Below are positions 34,507 to 43,260 of a stretch of DNA of 64,000 nucleotides, piece after piece (positions within the stretch are counted from its first letter, which is position 1; each line of letters opens with the position of its first letter). The DNA is from SICU01 sp038045445 (GTDB lineage Archaea; Nanobdellota; Nanobdellia; Pacearchaeales; GW2011-AR1), in NCBI GenBank assembly GCA_038045445.1, contig JBBSYC010000001.1:81771-145770 (forward strand), in the 5' to 3' direction. The notes under the pieces were generated by a model that was not told the origin of the DNA, made no database searches, and worked only from the letters and a program-made list of their open reading frames with translations. Made by a program: the position numbers and the translations under genes.

Positions 34507-34917
34507 ATGTTTAAGAGGGGACAGATAAGCACCGAATACTTGATAGTTGTAGGATTTGTTGTTTTTCTTGTTTTGGGAATTTTAGGTGTTGCTTTTTTCT
34601 ACACTTCGATAACCAGCGATCAGATAAAAATTTCCCAAGTATCTAGTTTTATGAATAAGATTATATCAAGTGCAGAATCTGTTTTCTATGCAGGAGAGCC
34701 TTCGAAGCTTACAGTAACGGGGTATCTGCCAGTGGGAGTGAACAGACTAGATATAACTTCTACAGAGATAATAGTGGGAATAACTACAAGCTCTGGTGTT
34801 AGTACAATGTCTTTCTCTAGCAATGTACCTTTAATAGGAAATATTTCTCATACCGAGGGTGTGAAAAGATTAGAAATTCTAGCTCAACAAGATGAAGTGT
34901 CAATTACTGAACCTTAA
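34507..34917 (+). CDS. Class III signal-peptide pilin-like protein
   Basis: A 136-aa prepilin with a textbook class III site: MFKRGQISTEYLIVVGFVVFLVLGILGVAFF (Q-x-S-x-E-Y-L). The exported domain is small, beta-rich and Cys-free. It is divergent from the pilus operon and probably encodes a minor subunit. The next pilin-like frame overlaps its last 26 nt. Confidence 0.85.
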   Translation: MFKRGQISTEYLIVVGFVVFLVLGILGVAFFYTSITSDQIKISQVSSFMNKIISSAESVFYAGEPSKLTVTGYLPVGVNRLDITSTEIIVGITTSSGVSTMSFSSNVPLIGNISHTEGVKRLEILAQQDEVSITEP

Positions 34918-35305
34918 AAATCTTAAGGGGCAGTCTGCAATAGAGTTTGTTATTTTGGTAACTGCGGTTCTTTTTTTGTTCGTAGGATTTTTATATTTCA
35001 TACAGAGTAAACTTTCCGATTCGCAATATGAAGCTATATCTGAAGGAGTTAATGAGGTTGCTCTTGCAATACAGGATGAGATAAACCTTGCCCAAAATTC
35101 TGCAGATGGGTATTTTAGAGATTTTTTCATACCTCTGAAAATTAACGGATTGGATTATCACGTAGAAATATTAGAAAATTCCATTTTTGTTAGAACGGAT
35201 GATGAAAGACATTCTGTTGCTCTTCCAGTTACAAATGTTACTGGAGATGTTTTTATAGGTTCTAATTCAATCTATAAGACAAATGGTTCTGTTTTCCTGA
35301 ATTAA
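34892..35305 (+). CDS. Class III signal-peptide pilin-like protein
   Basis: A 137-aa prepilin: leader with NLKNLKGQ, then SAIEFVILVTAVLFLFVGFLYFIQSKL, again the Q-x-x-x-E-F class III pattern. The exported part contains N-glycosylation-type sites. It starts inside the preceding gene, which suggests coupled translation and a stoichiometric pair of minor pilins. Confidence 0.82.
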   Translation: MKCQLLNLKNLKGQSAIEFVILVTAVLFLFVGFLYFIQSKLSDSQYEAISEGVNEVALAIQDEINLAQNSADGYFRDFFIPLKINGLDYHVEILENSIFVRTDDERHSVALPVTNVTGDVFIGSNSIYKTNGSVFLN

Positions 35306-35339
35306 CAAGCTTTAAAAACGGTGTTTTACAAAATTAGAT

Positions 35340-35924
35340 ATGACTAAGGGTATGTATCATTATTTAAGGGAGTCTTGGAAGAAACCAGATTCAGAAACAA
35401 TGCGTGGGCGCATGATTGCTTGGAGAGCTGGTGAGGCTGTTGAAGTTGTTGATAAGCCTTTGAGACTTGACCGAGCTAGAAGTCTTGGTTACAAGGCTAA
35501 AAAGGGTTTTGTTGTTGCGAGAGTTAGAGTTCTTAGAGGCGGAAGAACAAGGAAAAGGGCTGGTGTCAAGGGAAGAAAAACAAGAAAGCAAACTATACGT
35601 AAGACTTTGAAGATGAGTTATAGATGGGTTGCCGAAATGAGAGCCTCTAAATTCTTCAATAATTTGGAAGTTTTAAACTCATATTGGATAGGTCAAGATG
35701 GAAAACATTATTTCTTTGAGGTTATTTTGGTTGACCCTCAAATGCCTGAAATACAAAATGATGAAACAATGAAATGGATTTATAATGGACATCATCGTGG
35801 AAGAGTAGATAGAGGATTGACTTCTGCAGGGAAGCAGTCTAGAGGAATTACTACAAGAAGAGGTCACTCTCCTTCTCTTAAGGTAAGACCTTCTTTGAGA
35901 GCTTGGGATAGAAGAGGGAAGTAG
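35340..35924 (+). CDS. rpl15e: Large-subunit ribosomal protein L15e
   Basis: Archaeal/eukaryotic L15e of 194 aa: MTKGMYHYLRESWKKPD, RMIAWRAGEAVEVVDKPLRLDRARSLGYKAKKG, RKRAGVKGRKTRKQT, GLTSAGKQSRGITTRRG. Length and blocks match the family over its whole length. CTTTAAAAACGG lies about 30 nt before the ATG as a TATA-like box. It is preceded by pilin genes and not by ribosomal neighbours. Confidence 0.96.
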   Translation: MTKGMYHYLRESWKKPDSETMRGRMIAWRAGEAVEVVDKPLRLDRARSLGYKAKKGFVVARVRVLRGGRTRKRAGVKGRKTRKQTIRKTLKMSYRWVAEMRASKFFNNLEVLNSYWIGQDGKHYFFEVILVDPQMPEIQNDETMKWIYNGHHRGRVDRGLTSAGKQSRGITTRRGHSPSLKVRPSLRAWDRRGK

Positions 35925-35970
35925 ACTCCTTATAATTATTTTTATAAACTGATTTTTTGTTGCTTAATTT

Positions 35971-36048
35971 GTGGTAAATTTTGGAATAGACTTGGATGGC
36001 GTATGTTTTGATTTATCAGTAATACTCCCTAGCTTGCTGTGGGGATAA
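35971..36048 (+). pseudogene. N-terminal remnant of a HAD-like gene
   Basis: A TATA box (TTTTTATAAAC, 35939-35949) precedes GTG 35971 by about 26 nt. The frame reads VVNFGIDLDGVCFDLS and then turns into unrelated residues and a stop after 25 codons. DLDGV is the HAD nucleophile motif at the usual N-terminal place. The homology breaks where a palindrome-rich stretch begins, so the gene seems truncated by insertion or deletion while the promoter persists. Confidence 0.5.
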
Positions 36049-36170
36049 AGCTCAAACAAGCACACATTTTGTAGATTGAGTAGCATATGAGCTCAATGGT
36101 GCATCTCTTATCTGATGCCTCACTTCGTCATGAGACGGATTTGCCATCAGGCAAACCCATGGGGTGGGGT
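36030..36170. repeat. Palindrome-rich intergenic stretch
   Basis: Several short stems lie in sequence: GCTTG/CAAGC, ATTGAG/CTCAAT, CTCACTTCGTCATGAG and TTTGCC-ATCA-GGCAAA. CTTGCTGTGG is shared with the insertion in metG. There is no coding frame of note. It lies between the HAD remnant and the end of topA. Confidence 0.45.
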
Positions 36171-36173
36171 AAT

Positions 36174-39100
36174 TCACTGTTTTTCTTTGTCTTTTGTTAC
36201 TTCCTGTTGGACTTCTTTTCTATAATTAGGGTCAGGTTTCCAATCGGGATTGAATTCAAACTCCCATGGCCTCTTTCCTTTTCTTAAACTGATTAGAATT
36301 GGAAGACCTCTATCTGAAACTTTATCTGTTTTTTTTATTAGTCCTTGTGGAAGGGGATAGACTGCTGTGCATTCTGGATATCTGGAACATCCTATGAATG
36401 ACTTCATGTTTTTCTTTGAAAATCTGATTTGTAAATTTCCTATTTTGCATTTTGGGCATGGCATTATTGTGCTTTGTTCTTTTTGTTGCTCGCGTAAGTC
36501 TTTTACTCCTGAAAGAATTTGATTTCCTATCTCTCTTTCATGTGCCTTGAATTCTTTTGAGATATCTGTTATTAGCCTCTCAACTTGTTGTACTGTCTTT
36601 TTTTCTTTTTCTTCCCAGCCTTGCTTTGAATTTAATATTTCTTCTGTTTTTTCTTCGACATCTCTTGTTAGGTTTTCATCTATAATTATGGGGGAGTATT
36701 TTTCTAGAGACTCTATTAGTTTAGCTCCCAATGGTGTTGCTTGAATGCTCTTTCCATCTAAATACCCTCTGTCAAAAAGAGTATCTACTATAGATGAACG
36801 TGTTGAGTTATGAACAAGAATATTACCCTTAATTAAGAAATTTGGATAATTTTCTTCTATAGAAAGATCATATAAGTAATCTTCATAACTATCTTTAGAA
36901 ATGCTGTTTATTGGGACGACATATATATCTTTATCTACTTTCTCAAAATTGAGTTTGATATAATGTTTATCAAACTTGCTGTTTTTATTTTTCAGTGAAT
37001 AAACCCATTTTTGTTTACTTTTATTTCCTATCCTTCTTTTTGATATTAATTCAAAATTATAAAGATGTCTTATAGAGGACATTACTTCATATCTAGTTAT
37101 ATCATTTATTTTGGCTATTTCTTCAGGACTAAACTCTCCTTTATACAAGTTAAAGTATACTTTGCCTGCATTGTTTAGTGTACGATAATGTGGTGACGCA
37201 CATTTTAGTCCTTTGTATAGGATATCTTCTTTATATGAATCAAAGCCTATTTCTATTGCAAATTTCTCGACTCTTTCTTTTCCACTTATTAAAATTGTCC
37301 AACAATCAAATATCTTTCCTTTACACTTTGATATGTTCTTGTTTATATGGTTTTTTATATTTAGTTTTTTTAATAATACTGAAATCCATTTTATAAGCTC
37401 TTCATTAGCTAAGGTCATTTTTATTCTCGGAGTTGCAAAGGCATTACAGTTCATTTCTTTAATTTTCGTCTTTCCTTCATATCTTAAATGTACATTTCCA
37501 TCGGCATCAAAAAATCCTCTGAGGAAGTCCCCAACAAATTCGTTTGGTATATGCATGGGTTTTTTTCCTTCTAAATTTGGGAATAATTTTAACATGATTT
37601 CAGACATAATCGAATTACAATTTACCTTATATTTTCCATTTAAATCATAACAGTATGGTTCATTTCCAAAAATATTTTTTATATTTGCTTTTAACAGTTT
37701 TAAGGCTTTCTTTTCAGTTGTTGTAAAATATAATTGATGTGAGCCACTATATTTGGGATTTGAGTAACTTCCATCACCATAATAGTAGCCTAAAATCCAA
37801 GATAATGAAGTTGACCATTTTATAGGTAAACTCTCTAACATTATACCTTTTTTGGAGCCTCCAAATTTATTGACTATCTCTTGACCTTTTATTTTGTATT
37901 TATCACTAATGTTATGGATTTCAAATAGTTTCTCTCCTTCTTCGTATTTAGTAGTTAGGGTTAAAATTTTATCGTTTATTTTTAAGTCTTTAATTGGTGT
38001 CTCTTTAATTGTTCCATCATATCTATAAACTATATGATCTTGCGTAGCTTTAAAAGTAGAGTTTGGCGTTTCTAGATTTATTATTTCTTCCCCTTCTACT
38101 TTTTTTCTTCTAGATATAAGTGTCGATTTTTTAACTGCAATCTTATGCCCATTTTTATTCATAGATATGGTTTTAATGTTTATTTTTCTAATTTCTATTT
38201 TTCCATCTTTGTTATGATAATCTCCTGAATCGAAAATATCCTTTAATGAAATCTCCTTGCCACTCGTTATTATTTTTGTGTCTGAGGTTAAGCATTTTGT
38301 TCCAAGATTCTTTTTTTCAAGTAAAGTTATTAATGATGCAGGAGTATATCTTTTTGGAGGTTGGGTTTCTTTTTCTTCAAAGCTTATTTTATCTACATTA
38401 ACTTGACCATTTATTGTTGGAATATGCTCTTCTTCTAAAGATGTTGGATAGATATTTGTCCAGCCTTTTTCTATAATTGTTAAGCCGTTTTTTGTGAATT
38501 TTTTATCGTTGTCTGAGATTAACTGGATTCTTTTTGAGATGACTTTTGCATCCGGAGAGAAACATGCAAGAAATCTTTTTACTATCAGGCTGTAAAGTTT
38601 TTCTTCTTCTTCATTTAACTCCTTGAATTCTCCTGTTGGAAAAACACTTGGGTGAGCTGGGTCCGATTTTTCCCCTTCTATTGGATTATCTCTGATGGCT
38701 AGTTTTGTTTCAGGGAATACTTTAGATAATTTAGATATTATTTTTTTAGGTTCTATTTCCTTGGGTATTTTTTGGGAGGATGTTCTTGGATAAGAGATTA
38801 TTCCGTCTAAGTATAAAGATTGAGCCAGTTGCAATGTTCTTGATGGACTTATTCTTAGATGTGCATAAGCTTCTCTTTGGAGAGTCGTTAAATCAAAAGG
38901 ATGTGGTGGCAAGTAACTTTCTTCTTTTTCTGTCGTTTCTGCTAATCCATTCTTTATGTTTTTGAAATCTTCCAATTCTTCTTTTTTGAATATGTCTTTT
39001 ACATGTTTTAATTCAGTGTCTTTTACTTTGGCAAAGACTTGCCAATAGGGTTGAGACTTGAAACTTTCTATTTCTTTATCTCTATCTACTATTATTTTTA

Positions 39101-39899
39101 ATGTAGGTCCTTGAACTCTTCCAATTGAAAGAATTTTGAATGAACCTGTTTGCTTTATTGCAGACATTAATGCTCTTGATAGATTTATCCCATATAACCA
39201 GTCTATTTTATGTCTTGTTTCTCCAGCAAAGGCTTGCCCCCAGTCAAGAGTTTTCATAGGATTTTCATAGGATTTTTCTAATTCCGGTTTAGTTAGAGTG
39301 GAATATTTCATTCTTTTTGCGTCTTTTTCTCCTATTATAAATCTTAGAACATTCCAACCTATAAGTTCACCTTCAACATCGTAGTCTGTTGCTATTAGAA
39401 CTTCCTTTGCTCTCTTTCCTAGCTTTTTTAGGAGCATATAATAATTTTTTGTGAAAAATGCAGATTTGTTTTCATATGAGGGAATCCACTCCAAATTGAA
39501 TATTGGCCAGCCTGTTTGACCCTTTACATAAGTTAAGTTGAATAAGTGACCTACTGCTGAAGCGACTATTATTTTTTTATTTTCTCTTTCTAATTCATAG
39601 TACGGTACGTTATTTTCAGAGTATTTTCTTGCTGTGCTTGATAATGCAGATGCTATTTTTAGGGCTGCTTGAGGTTTTTCAGTTACTATTAAGGTTATGT
39701 CTTTCTTGGGGGCTTCTATTTTGGGATTTGCTTTTGGGCTTGGTTTCCTCGTTTTCTTAACTTTATTTTCGACCTCTTCTTCATTTATTTTTCCAGGTTT
39801 CTCTATTGTTGTTAATTCTTTTGTTGATGGTTTTTGTTTTACTTGTTTTTCAACAGTTATTTTTGATTCTGAAATTGGAATGAATGATTCTACTGCCAT
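36174..39899 (-). CDS. topA: DNA topoisomerase I (type IA) with intein
   Basis: A 1241-aa precursor. Toprim blocks are LIVTEKPQAALKIASAL (Glu near residue 74) and VLIATDYDVEGELIG (Asp near 172/174). The active-site Tyr is near residue 370 in DGIISYPRTSS. A C-terminal zinc finger reads CPKCKIGNLQIRF...CSRYPEC. A 496-aa intein splits LEKKNLGTK from STRSSIVDTLFDRGYL. Without it the enzyme is about 745 aa, a normal archaeal TopA length. It relaxes negative supercoils. A Lys/Pro-rich N-terminal extension of about 65 aa precedes Toprim. A TATA-like ATTATATA lies upstream. Confidence 0.95.
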   Translation of the reverse strand: MAVESFIPISESKITVEKQVKQKPSTKELTTIEKPGKINEEEVENKVKKTRKPSPKANPKIEAPKKDITLIVTEKPQAALKIASALSSTARKYSENNVPYYELERENKKIIVASAVGHLFNLTYVKGQTGWPIFNLEWIPSYENKSAFFTKNYYMLLKKLGKRAKEVLIATDYDVEGELIGWNVLRFIIGEKDAKRMKYSTLTKPELEKSYENPMKTLDWGQAFAGETRHKIDWLYGINLSRALMSAIKQTGSFKILSIGRVQGPTLKIIVDRDKEIESFKSQPYWQVFAKVKDTELKHVKDIFKKEELEDFKNIKNGLAETTEKEESYLPPHPFDLTTLQREAYAHLRISPSRTLQLAQSLYLDGIISYPRTSSQKIPKEIEPKKIISKLSKVFPETKLAIRDNPIEGEKSDPAHPSVFPTGEFKELNEEEEKLYSLIVKRFLACFSPDAKVISKRIQLISDNDKKFTKNGLTIIEKGWTNIYPTSLEEEHIPTINGQVNVDKISFEEKETQPPKRYTPASLITLLEKKNLGTKCLTSDTKIITSGKEISLKDIFDSGDYHNKDGKIEIRKINIKTISMNKNGHKIAVKKSTLISRRKKVEGEEIINLETPNSTFKATQDHIVYRYDGTIKETPIKDLKINDKILTLTTKYEEGEKLFEIHNISDKYKIKGQEIVNKFGGSKKGIMLESLPIKWSTSLSWILGYYYGDGSYSNPKYSGSHQLYFTTTEKKALKLLKANIKNIFGNEPYCYDLNGKYKVNCNSIMSEIMLKLFPNLEGKKPMHIPNEFVGDFLRGFFDADGNVHLRYEGKTKIKEMNCNAFATPRIKMTLANEELIKWISVLLKKLNIKNHINKNISKCKGKIFDCWTILISGKERVEKFAIEIGFDSYKEDILYKGLKCASPHYRTLNNAGKVYFNLYKGEFSPEEIAKINDITRYEVMSSIRHLYNFELISKRRIGNKSKQKWVYSLKNKNSKFDKHYIKLNFEKVDKDIYVVPINSISKDSYEDYLYDLSIEENYPNFLIKGNILVHNSTRSSIVDTLFDRGYLDGKSIQATPLGAKLIESLEKYSPIIIDENLTRDVEEKTEEILNSKQGWEEKEKKTVQQVERLITDISKEFKAHEREIGNQILSGVKDLREQQKEQSTIMPCPKCKIGNLQIRFSKKNMKSFIGCSRYPECTAVYPLPQGLIKKTDKVSDRGLPILISLRKGKRPWEFEFNPDWKPDPNYRKEVQQEVTKDKEKQ
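36807..38294 (-). other. TopA intein with LAGLIDADG endonuclease
   Basis: Residues 536-1031 of the topA product. It begins with Cys (CLTSDTKIITSG, block A), has FKATQDHIVYRY (block B, with T-x-x-H) and ends in NFLIKGNILVHN followed by Ser as the +1 residue. The homing endonuclease core carries two dodecapeptides: LGYYYGDGSYSN and LRGFFDADGNVHL. A helical winged-helix-like segment (FSPEEIAKINDITRYEVMSSI) sits before the C-terminal splicing domain. All catalytic splice residues are present, so it should splice. Confidence 0.93.
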
Positions 39900-40099
39900 A
39901 TCAGTGCATATGTTTGCGGTATATAATTGTTGCGAACCTTTGTTATTTTTGAGGTATTTTTGGAATTGTAATAAAGATGGAATTTAGGAAAGCAGATTAA
40001 AGAACTTTTCTTAATTGTGAGATTGGTTGCAATTTGAGGTTTTGGCTAAACAATAGTCAAATCAAAGATTTGAAGAAATAATAAAAAGAGGTTGGTGTC

Positions 40100-40675
40100 T
40101 CAATTAGATTGGAATGCAACATATCCTGTTATACCTTTTTTTCTAAAAAAAGCCTTAGTTATTTTAACTAATCCTTTATCACGTTCCTGGTCAAATAATG
40201 CAACTGGAACAAAACGGTCACCATATTTATTTTGTTCTTGTGAATCAGCAACAACAATTCCAGCAACATTTGCTACTTTTGGATCTTCTGGTTTTGAACC
40301 TTCTTGTGTATGATATGTTGTAGATGTTCCGCCTTGTCTAAAAGCTACTCGTCCAACTCCCGGAACAGTTTCAATTTTGAATGCATATGGAATATATGCT
40401 CCAAAAAGAGATACTCCATTTGTTCCATAAGAATATAATTTTGTTCTTCCGCTTGTATTAGGTTCATACTTTCCACTTTCACTATTGAAAACTGTATCCC
40501 CCCAAAATCCTGCAGATTCATTTACATGAACACAAACTGGTCTTTGCTCCCTATCTTGCATAATTCTTAAGATTGTATCTTCTTTTAAGATTGCATCTTC
40601 AATAGTTCCGACTGCACCAGAAGCTCTCCACCTTTTCCAAAATCTTGGATCATTAGCCTTACTTTGATTTACCAT
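40100..40675 (-). CDS. Hypothetical protein
   Basis: A 191-aa protein I do not recognise. It is soluble, beta-rich and glycine-rich (SYGTNGVSLFGAYIPYAFKIETVPGVGRVAF, GIVVADSQEQNKYGDRFVPVALF), without signal peptide or membrane helix. The N-terminus DPRFWKRWRASGAVGTIEDAI is basic and aromatic. It stands alone, with over 300 nt of non-coding sequence upstream. Confidence 0.6.
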   Translation of the reverse strand: MVNQSKANDPRFWKRWRASGAVGTIEDAILKEDTILRIMQDREQRPVCVHVNESAGFWGDTVFNSESGKYEPNTSGRTKLYSYGTNGVSLFGAYIPYAFKIETVPGVGRVAFRQGGTSTTYHTQEGSKPEDPKVANVAGIVVADSQEQNKYGDRFVPVALFDQERDKGLVKITKAFFRKKGITGYVAFQSN

Positions 40676-40997
40676 AAAATGGTGTAATGCCCCATACTAT
40701 TTAAACCTTTCGACTTTGTTACCACTCCATCATTACTAATTCAAGATAAATGAACACCAAGGCCCCTTGATAATTCAATCCTTCGGAGAGTTTAACAGGA
40801 ATTATGCGGAAAATCACTCGGCTCGTGATTTTCCCAAATCGCCTTCGGCGACTTCTTTAATTCAGATGTTAAGTCGAATTTTTTGTGATTCATACAATAA
40901 GAAATCTTGTGCTAAAACTCTATTTTATAACTGGCGGTTTTCTAAGATATAGAAGGGGGAAAAAAGAAGAAATAATGAATCTAGGGAAAAATTCAAC
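40676..40997. other. Intergenic region with two perfect hairpins
   Basis: 322 nt without a convincing gene. It contains GGAAAATCAC (40808-40817) pairing with GTGATTTTCC (40825-40834), then TCGCC-TTC-GGCGA (40839-40851) and CAAGGCCCCTTG near 40754-40765. A 61-aa frame through it is broken-looking and unlike its neighbours. It resembles the other palindromic intergenic stretches of the window. Confidence 0.5.
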
Positions 40998-41270
40998 TCA
41001 ATTGCTTCCCAAATAACTTGTTGCACACACTGTTATTACAGGCATTCCTACGGCTACTAAAAAATCTTTTATTCCACTGTAAGCTCTATTGAGATCTATT
41101 CTCAAACTATCTCTTAATGAATCTACTACAAGTAATGTGCAATTTGCCCCAACTACTGCCGCTAAAGTTATGGCATTTTGAGGATCATTCGTCATTTCAC
41201 TAGATAGTCCAGCACCAACCAAGAGGCCACTTGCAAACTCTGGCATAAATAAATCCTCGAGTTTTACCAT
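40998..41270 (-). CDS. Small hypothetical membrane-associated protein
   Basis: A 90-aa protein with two moderately hydrophobic stretches (ITLAAVVGANCTLLVVDSL and FLVAVGMPVITVCATSYLG) joined by a charged RDSLRIDLNRAYSG segment. A helical hairpin in the membrane is plausible. No family is recognised. It is divergent from the gene at 41460, sharing an intergenic region with repeated AACTGC boxes. Confidence 0.55.
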   Translation of the reverse strand: MVKLEDLFMPEFASGLLVGAGLSSEMTNDPQNAITLAAVVGANCTLLVVDSLRDSLRIDLNRAYSGIKDFLVAVGMPVITVCATSYLGSN

Positions 41271-41339
41271 ATGGCTCCGATTTTATTAGAAGATTCTATT
41301 ATATAAAATTATTCTTTGTATTCTTAAGACCATATATAG

Positions 41340-41424
41340 ATAACTGCATAGTTTAAAGGACATATATTTCGCAGTTCTCTATCTGTATAACTGCACTAGA
41401 ATGCAATGTAAGTCATGCAGTTAT
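41340..41424. promoter_or_regulatory. Operator-like cluster of AACTGC boxes
   Basis: The core AACTGC/GCAGTT appears four times in 85 nt with alternating orientation: 41342 (+), 41371 (-), 41389 (+), 41417 (-). Longer matches are ATAACTGCATAG, ATAACTGCACTAG and ATGCAGTTAT. A TATA box AATATAAA (41431-41438) follows, about 25 nt before GTG 41460. This looks like two palindromic operators for a dimeric regulator. Confidence 0.5.
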
Positions 41425-41459
41425 CCATAATAATATAAAGGAGTGGTTCCTTTATTTTT

Positions 41460-41837
41460 GTGTCTGTTAGGGGATTTGATTATAGAGATGATGCTAAGCT
41501 CGCTGAGCTCTATGTTCTTAACGCTATAAATTGTAAGTATTTTGAAGATCGTTCTACGAATCGTCCTTTGAATCGTTCTTTGGTGTTGTTGGATGTAAGG
41601 CTCAATGATAAAGATAAAATTGTTTGTGCAGGACTCTTGGAAGAAATGAGAGAGGGAATAGTTAGAATTACTAAAATAGTATCTCCTCTAAAGGAACCTC
41701 TTGCTGTACAGATTCGTAAGATAAGGGGAGTAATGTCTTTGGATTCTGATGGTTTATTAATTGATTTCTCGGAGAGGGTTTTTTATGCAAGACTTGATGG
41801 AAATGTTTTAAGACAAGCAGTTTATCCGAATCTGTGA
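41460..41837 (+). CDS. Hypothetical protein
   Basis: A 125-aa soluble protein starting at GTG, leaderless by its TATA spacing. It has alternating strands and helices (RSLVLLDVRLNDKDKIVCAGLLEEMREGIVRITKIV) and an Arg-rich C-terminal half. No family is recognised. It is preceded by the AACTGC box cluster, so it may be tightly regulated, and followed 32 nt later by an RNA methyltransferase gene with its own TATA box. Confidence 0.6.
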   Translation: MSVRGFDYRDDAKLAELYVLNAINCKYFEDRSTNRPLNRSLVLLDVRLNDKDKIVCAGLLEEMREGIVRITKIVSPLKEPLAVQIRKIRGVMSLDSDGLLIDFSERVFYARLDGNVLRQAVYPNL

Positions 41838-41869
41838 ATCATTTATAAATATACTTACTAAGATATTTT

Positions 41870-42832
41870 ATGGCAAAACCTGAAATGAAACTTGCTTTTG
41901 AAGAGCGCATGAGGAAACTTCTTCAAGATGCCCAAGATTTCGATAATTATTCAAAGATAGTTCATATCAAACCTCTTAATTATATAAGGTGTAATACTTT
42001 AAAGATATCTTCTGATGAACTCTTTGATAGGTTATCTAAAAGATGGAATGTTGTCAGACCATTTTTAGAACATAATGAAATAATGCTTGTTGACCAGGAA
42101 CTTAAACCTGGAGAACTGGGAAATGCGATAGAACATCTGCTTGGTTATTATTATATTCAGGAAGTTTGTAGTATGATGAGCGTGATTGCTCTTGATACCA
42201 AACCTAATGAGCGTGTGCTTGATGTGTGTGCTTCTCCTGGAAGCAAGACTACTCAGATTGCTGCAACTATGAAAAATACTGGGACTTTGATTGCAAATGA
42301 TGTTAAGCTTGATAGATTGCGTATACTTGCTGCAAATCTTGAACGTTGTGGTGTGATGAACTGCGTTGTGGTTAGAAATGATGGAGTTGGGCTTTGTTCA
42401 AGACTTGCTAAGGAGGGTTTTAAATTTGATAAAATACTTCTTGATGCTCCTTGCTCTGGAGAAGGGACTCTTAGAAGTTCTTCTAAGGCTTTCTTGATGT
42501 GGAATGAGAAAGTTGTAAATAAATTATCTAGAGAGCAAAAAAAGCTTATTGCAAATGCGATTAAATGCTTAAAAAAAGATGGGGTGCTTGTTTATTCTAC
42601 TTGCACACATGCTCCTGAAGAGAATGAATCTGTTGTTGATTTTGCTTTGAAGAATTTTCCTGTTTCAGTTGAGAAAGTTAATTTGCCTTTGAAATGTAGG
42701 CCCGGAGTTAATTCATGGGATGGTGTGGAATATAGCAATGAAATGGAAAAGTGTTGCAGGATTTATCCACAAGATAATGATAGTGAAGGTTTTTTTGTTT
42801 CTAAGATTAGATTATTGGAGGAAGTTGGATGA
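41870..42832 (+). CDS. RsmB/NOP2/Sun-family RNA cytosine-5 methyltransferase
   Basis: A 320-aa m5C methyltransferase. The N-terminal RNA-binding portion has YIRCNTLKIS. SAM motifs are RVLDVCASPGSKTTQIA, NDVKLDRLRILAANLERCG and the catalytic-loop DAPCSGEGTLR with STCTHAPEEN (the two catalytic Cys). The target is rRNA or tRNA, not decidable here. ATTTATAAATA about 25 nt upstream indicates a leaderless transcript. It overlaps the Nudix gene by 4 nt; the third gene adds an RNA-binding-like protein. Confidence 0.9.
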   Translation: MAKPEMKLAFEERMRKLLQDAQDFDNYSKIVHIKPLNYIRCNTLKISSDELFDRLSKRWNVVRPFLEHNEIMLVDQELKPGELGNAIEHLLGYYYIQEVCSMMSVIALDTKPNERVLDVCASPGSKTTQIAATMKNTGTLIANDVKLDRLRILAANLERCGVMNCVVVRNDGVGLCSRLAKEGFKFDKILLDAPCSGEGTLRSSSKAFLMWNEKVVNKLSREQKKLIANAIKCLKKDGVLVYSTCTHAPEENESVVDFALKNFPVSVEKVNLPLKCRPGVNSWDGVEYSNEMEKCCRIYPQDNDSEGFFVSKIRLLEEVG

Positions 42833-43260
42833 TTAAAAGATTAATTGTTCATCTGCTCGGAATTCAATCAGCTGTTGCTGCAATCATTGTTAAAGATGGA
42901 AAGATTTTGCTTACTAAAAGATCTAAATTACTTACTGAAGGTGGAAAGTGGTGCTTGCCTGGAGGTGGAACCGATAAATGGGAAAAATCTGTAAATGCTG
43001 TTGAACGCGAGGTTTTTGAAGAAGTTGGACTTAAGACCTCTGATTGCAAATTGCTTTTTGTTCAGGAAGAGATAGTTCATAGATTGAATTTACATGCAAA
43101 TGTTTTTGTTTTTGAGGTTAGGACTTCTGGGAAAATCAAGGCAAATTGGGAAGTTACAGAATATGGGTGGTTTACTAGAAGGGAAATAGAAAAGATGTCT
43201 CTTGCTTTTAGTCATCGAGATATTTTAAATAAATATTTTAATTATGTGAGGTCTAAATGA
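42829..43260 (+). CDS. Nudix hydrolase
   Basis: A 143-aa Nudix protein with the full box GGGTDKWEKSVNAVEREVFEEVGL (GX5EX7REVXEEXG). It hydrolyses nucleoside diphosphates linked to another group; MutT-like cleaning or NADH/ADP-ribose hydrolysis are possible. It is coupled by ATGA to the RNA methyltransferase gene before it and to the next gene. Confidence 0.9.
   Translation: MIKRLIVHLLGIQSAVAAIIVKDGKILLTKRSKLLTEGGKWCLPGGGTDKWEKSVNAVEREVFEEVGLKTSDCKLLFVQEEIVHRLNLHANVFVFEVRTSGKIKANWEVTEYGWFTRREIEKMSLAFSHRDILNKYFNYVRSK

Noticed and set aside
40767..40952. 61-aa plus-strand frame
   Set aside because: It crosses two perfect hairpins and has no start signal or recognisable domain; probably incidental to the palindromes.
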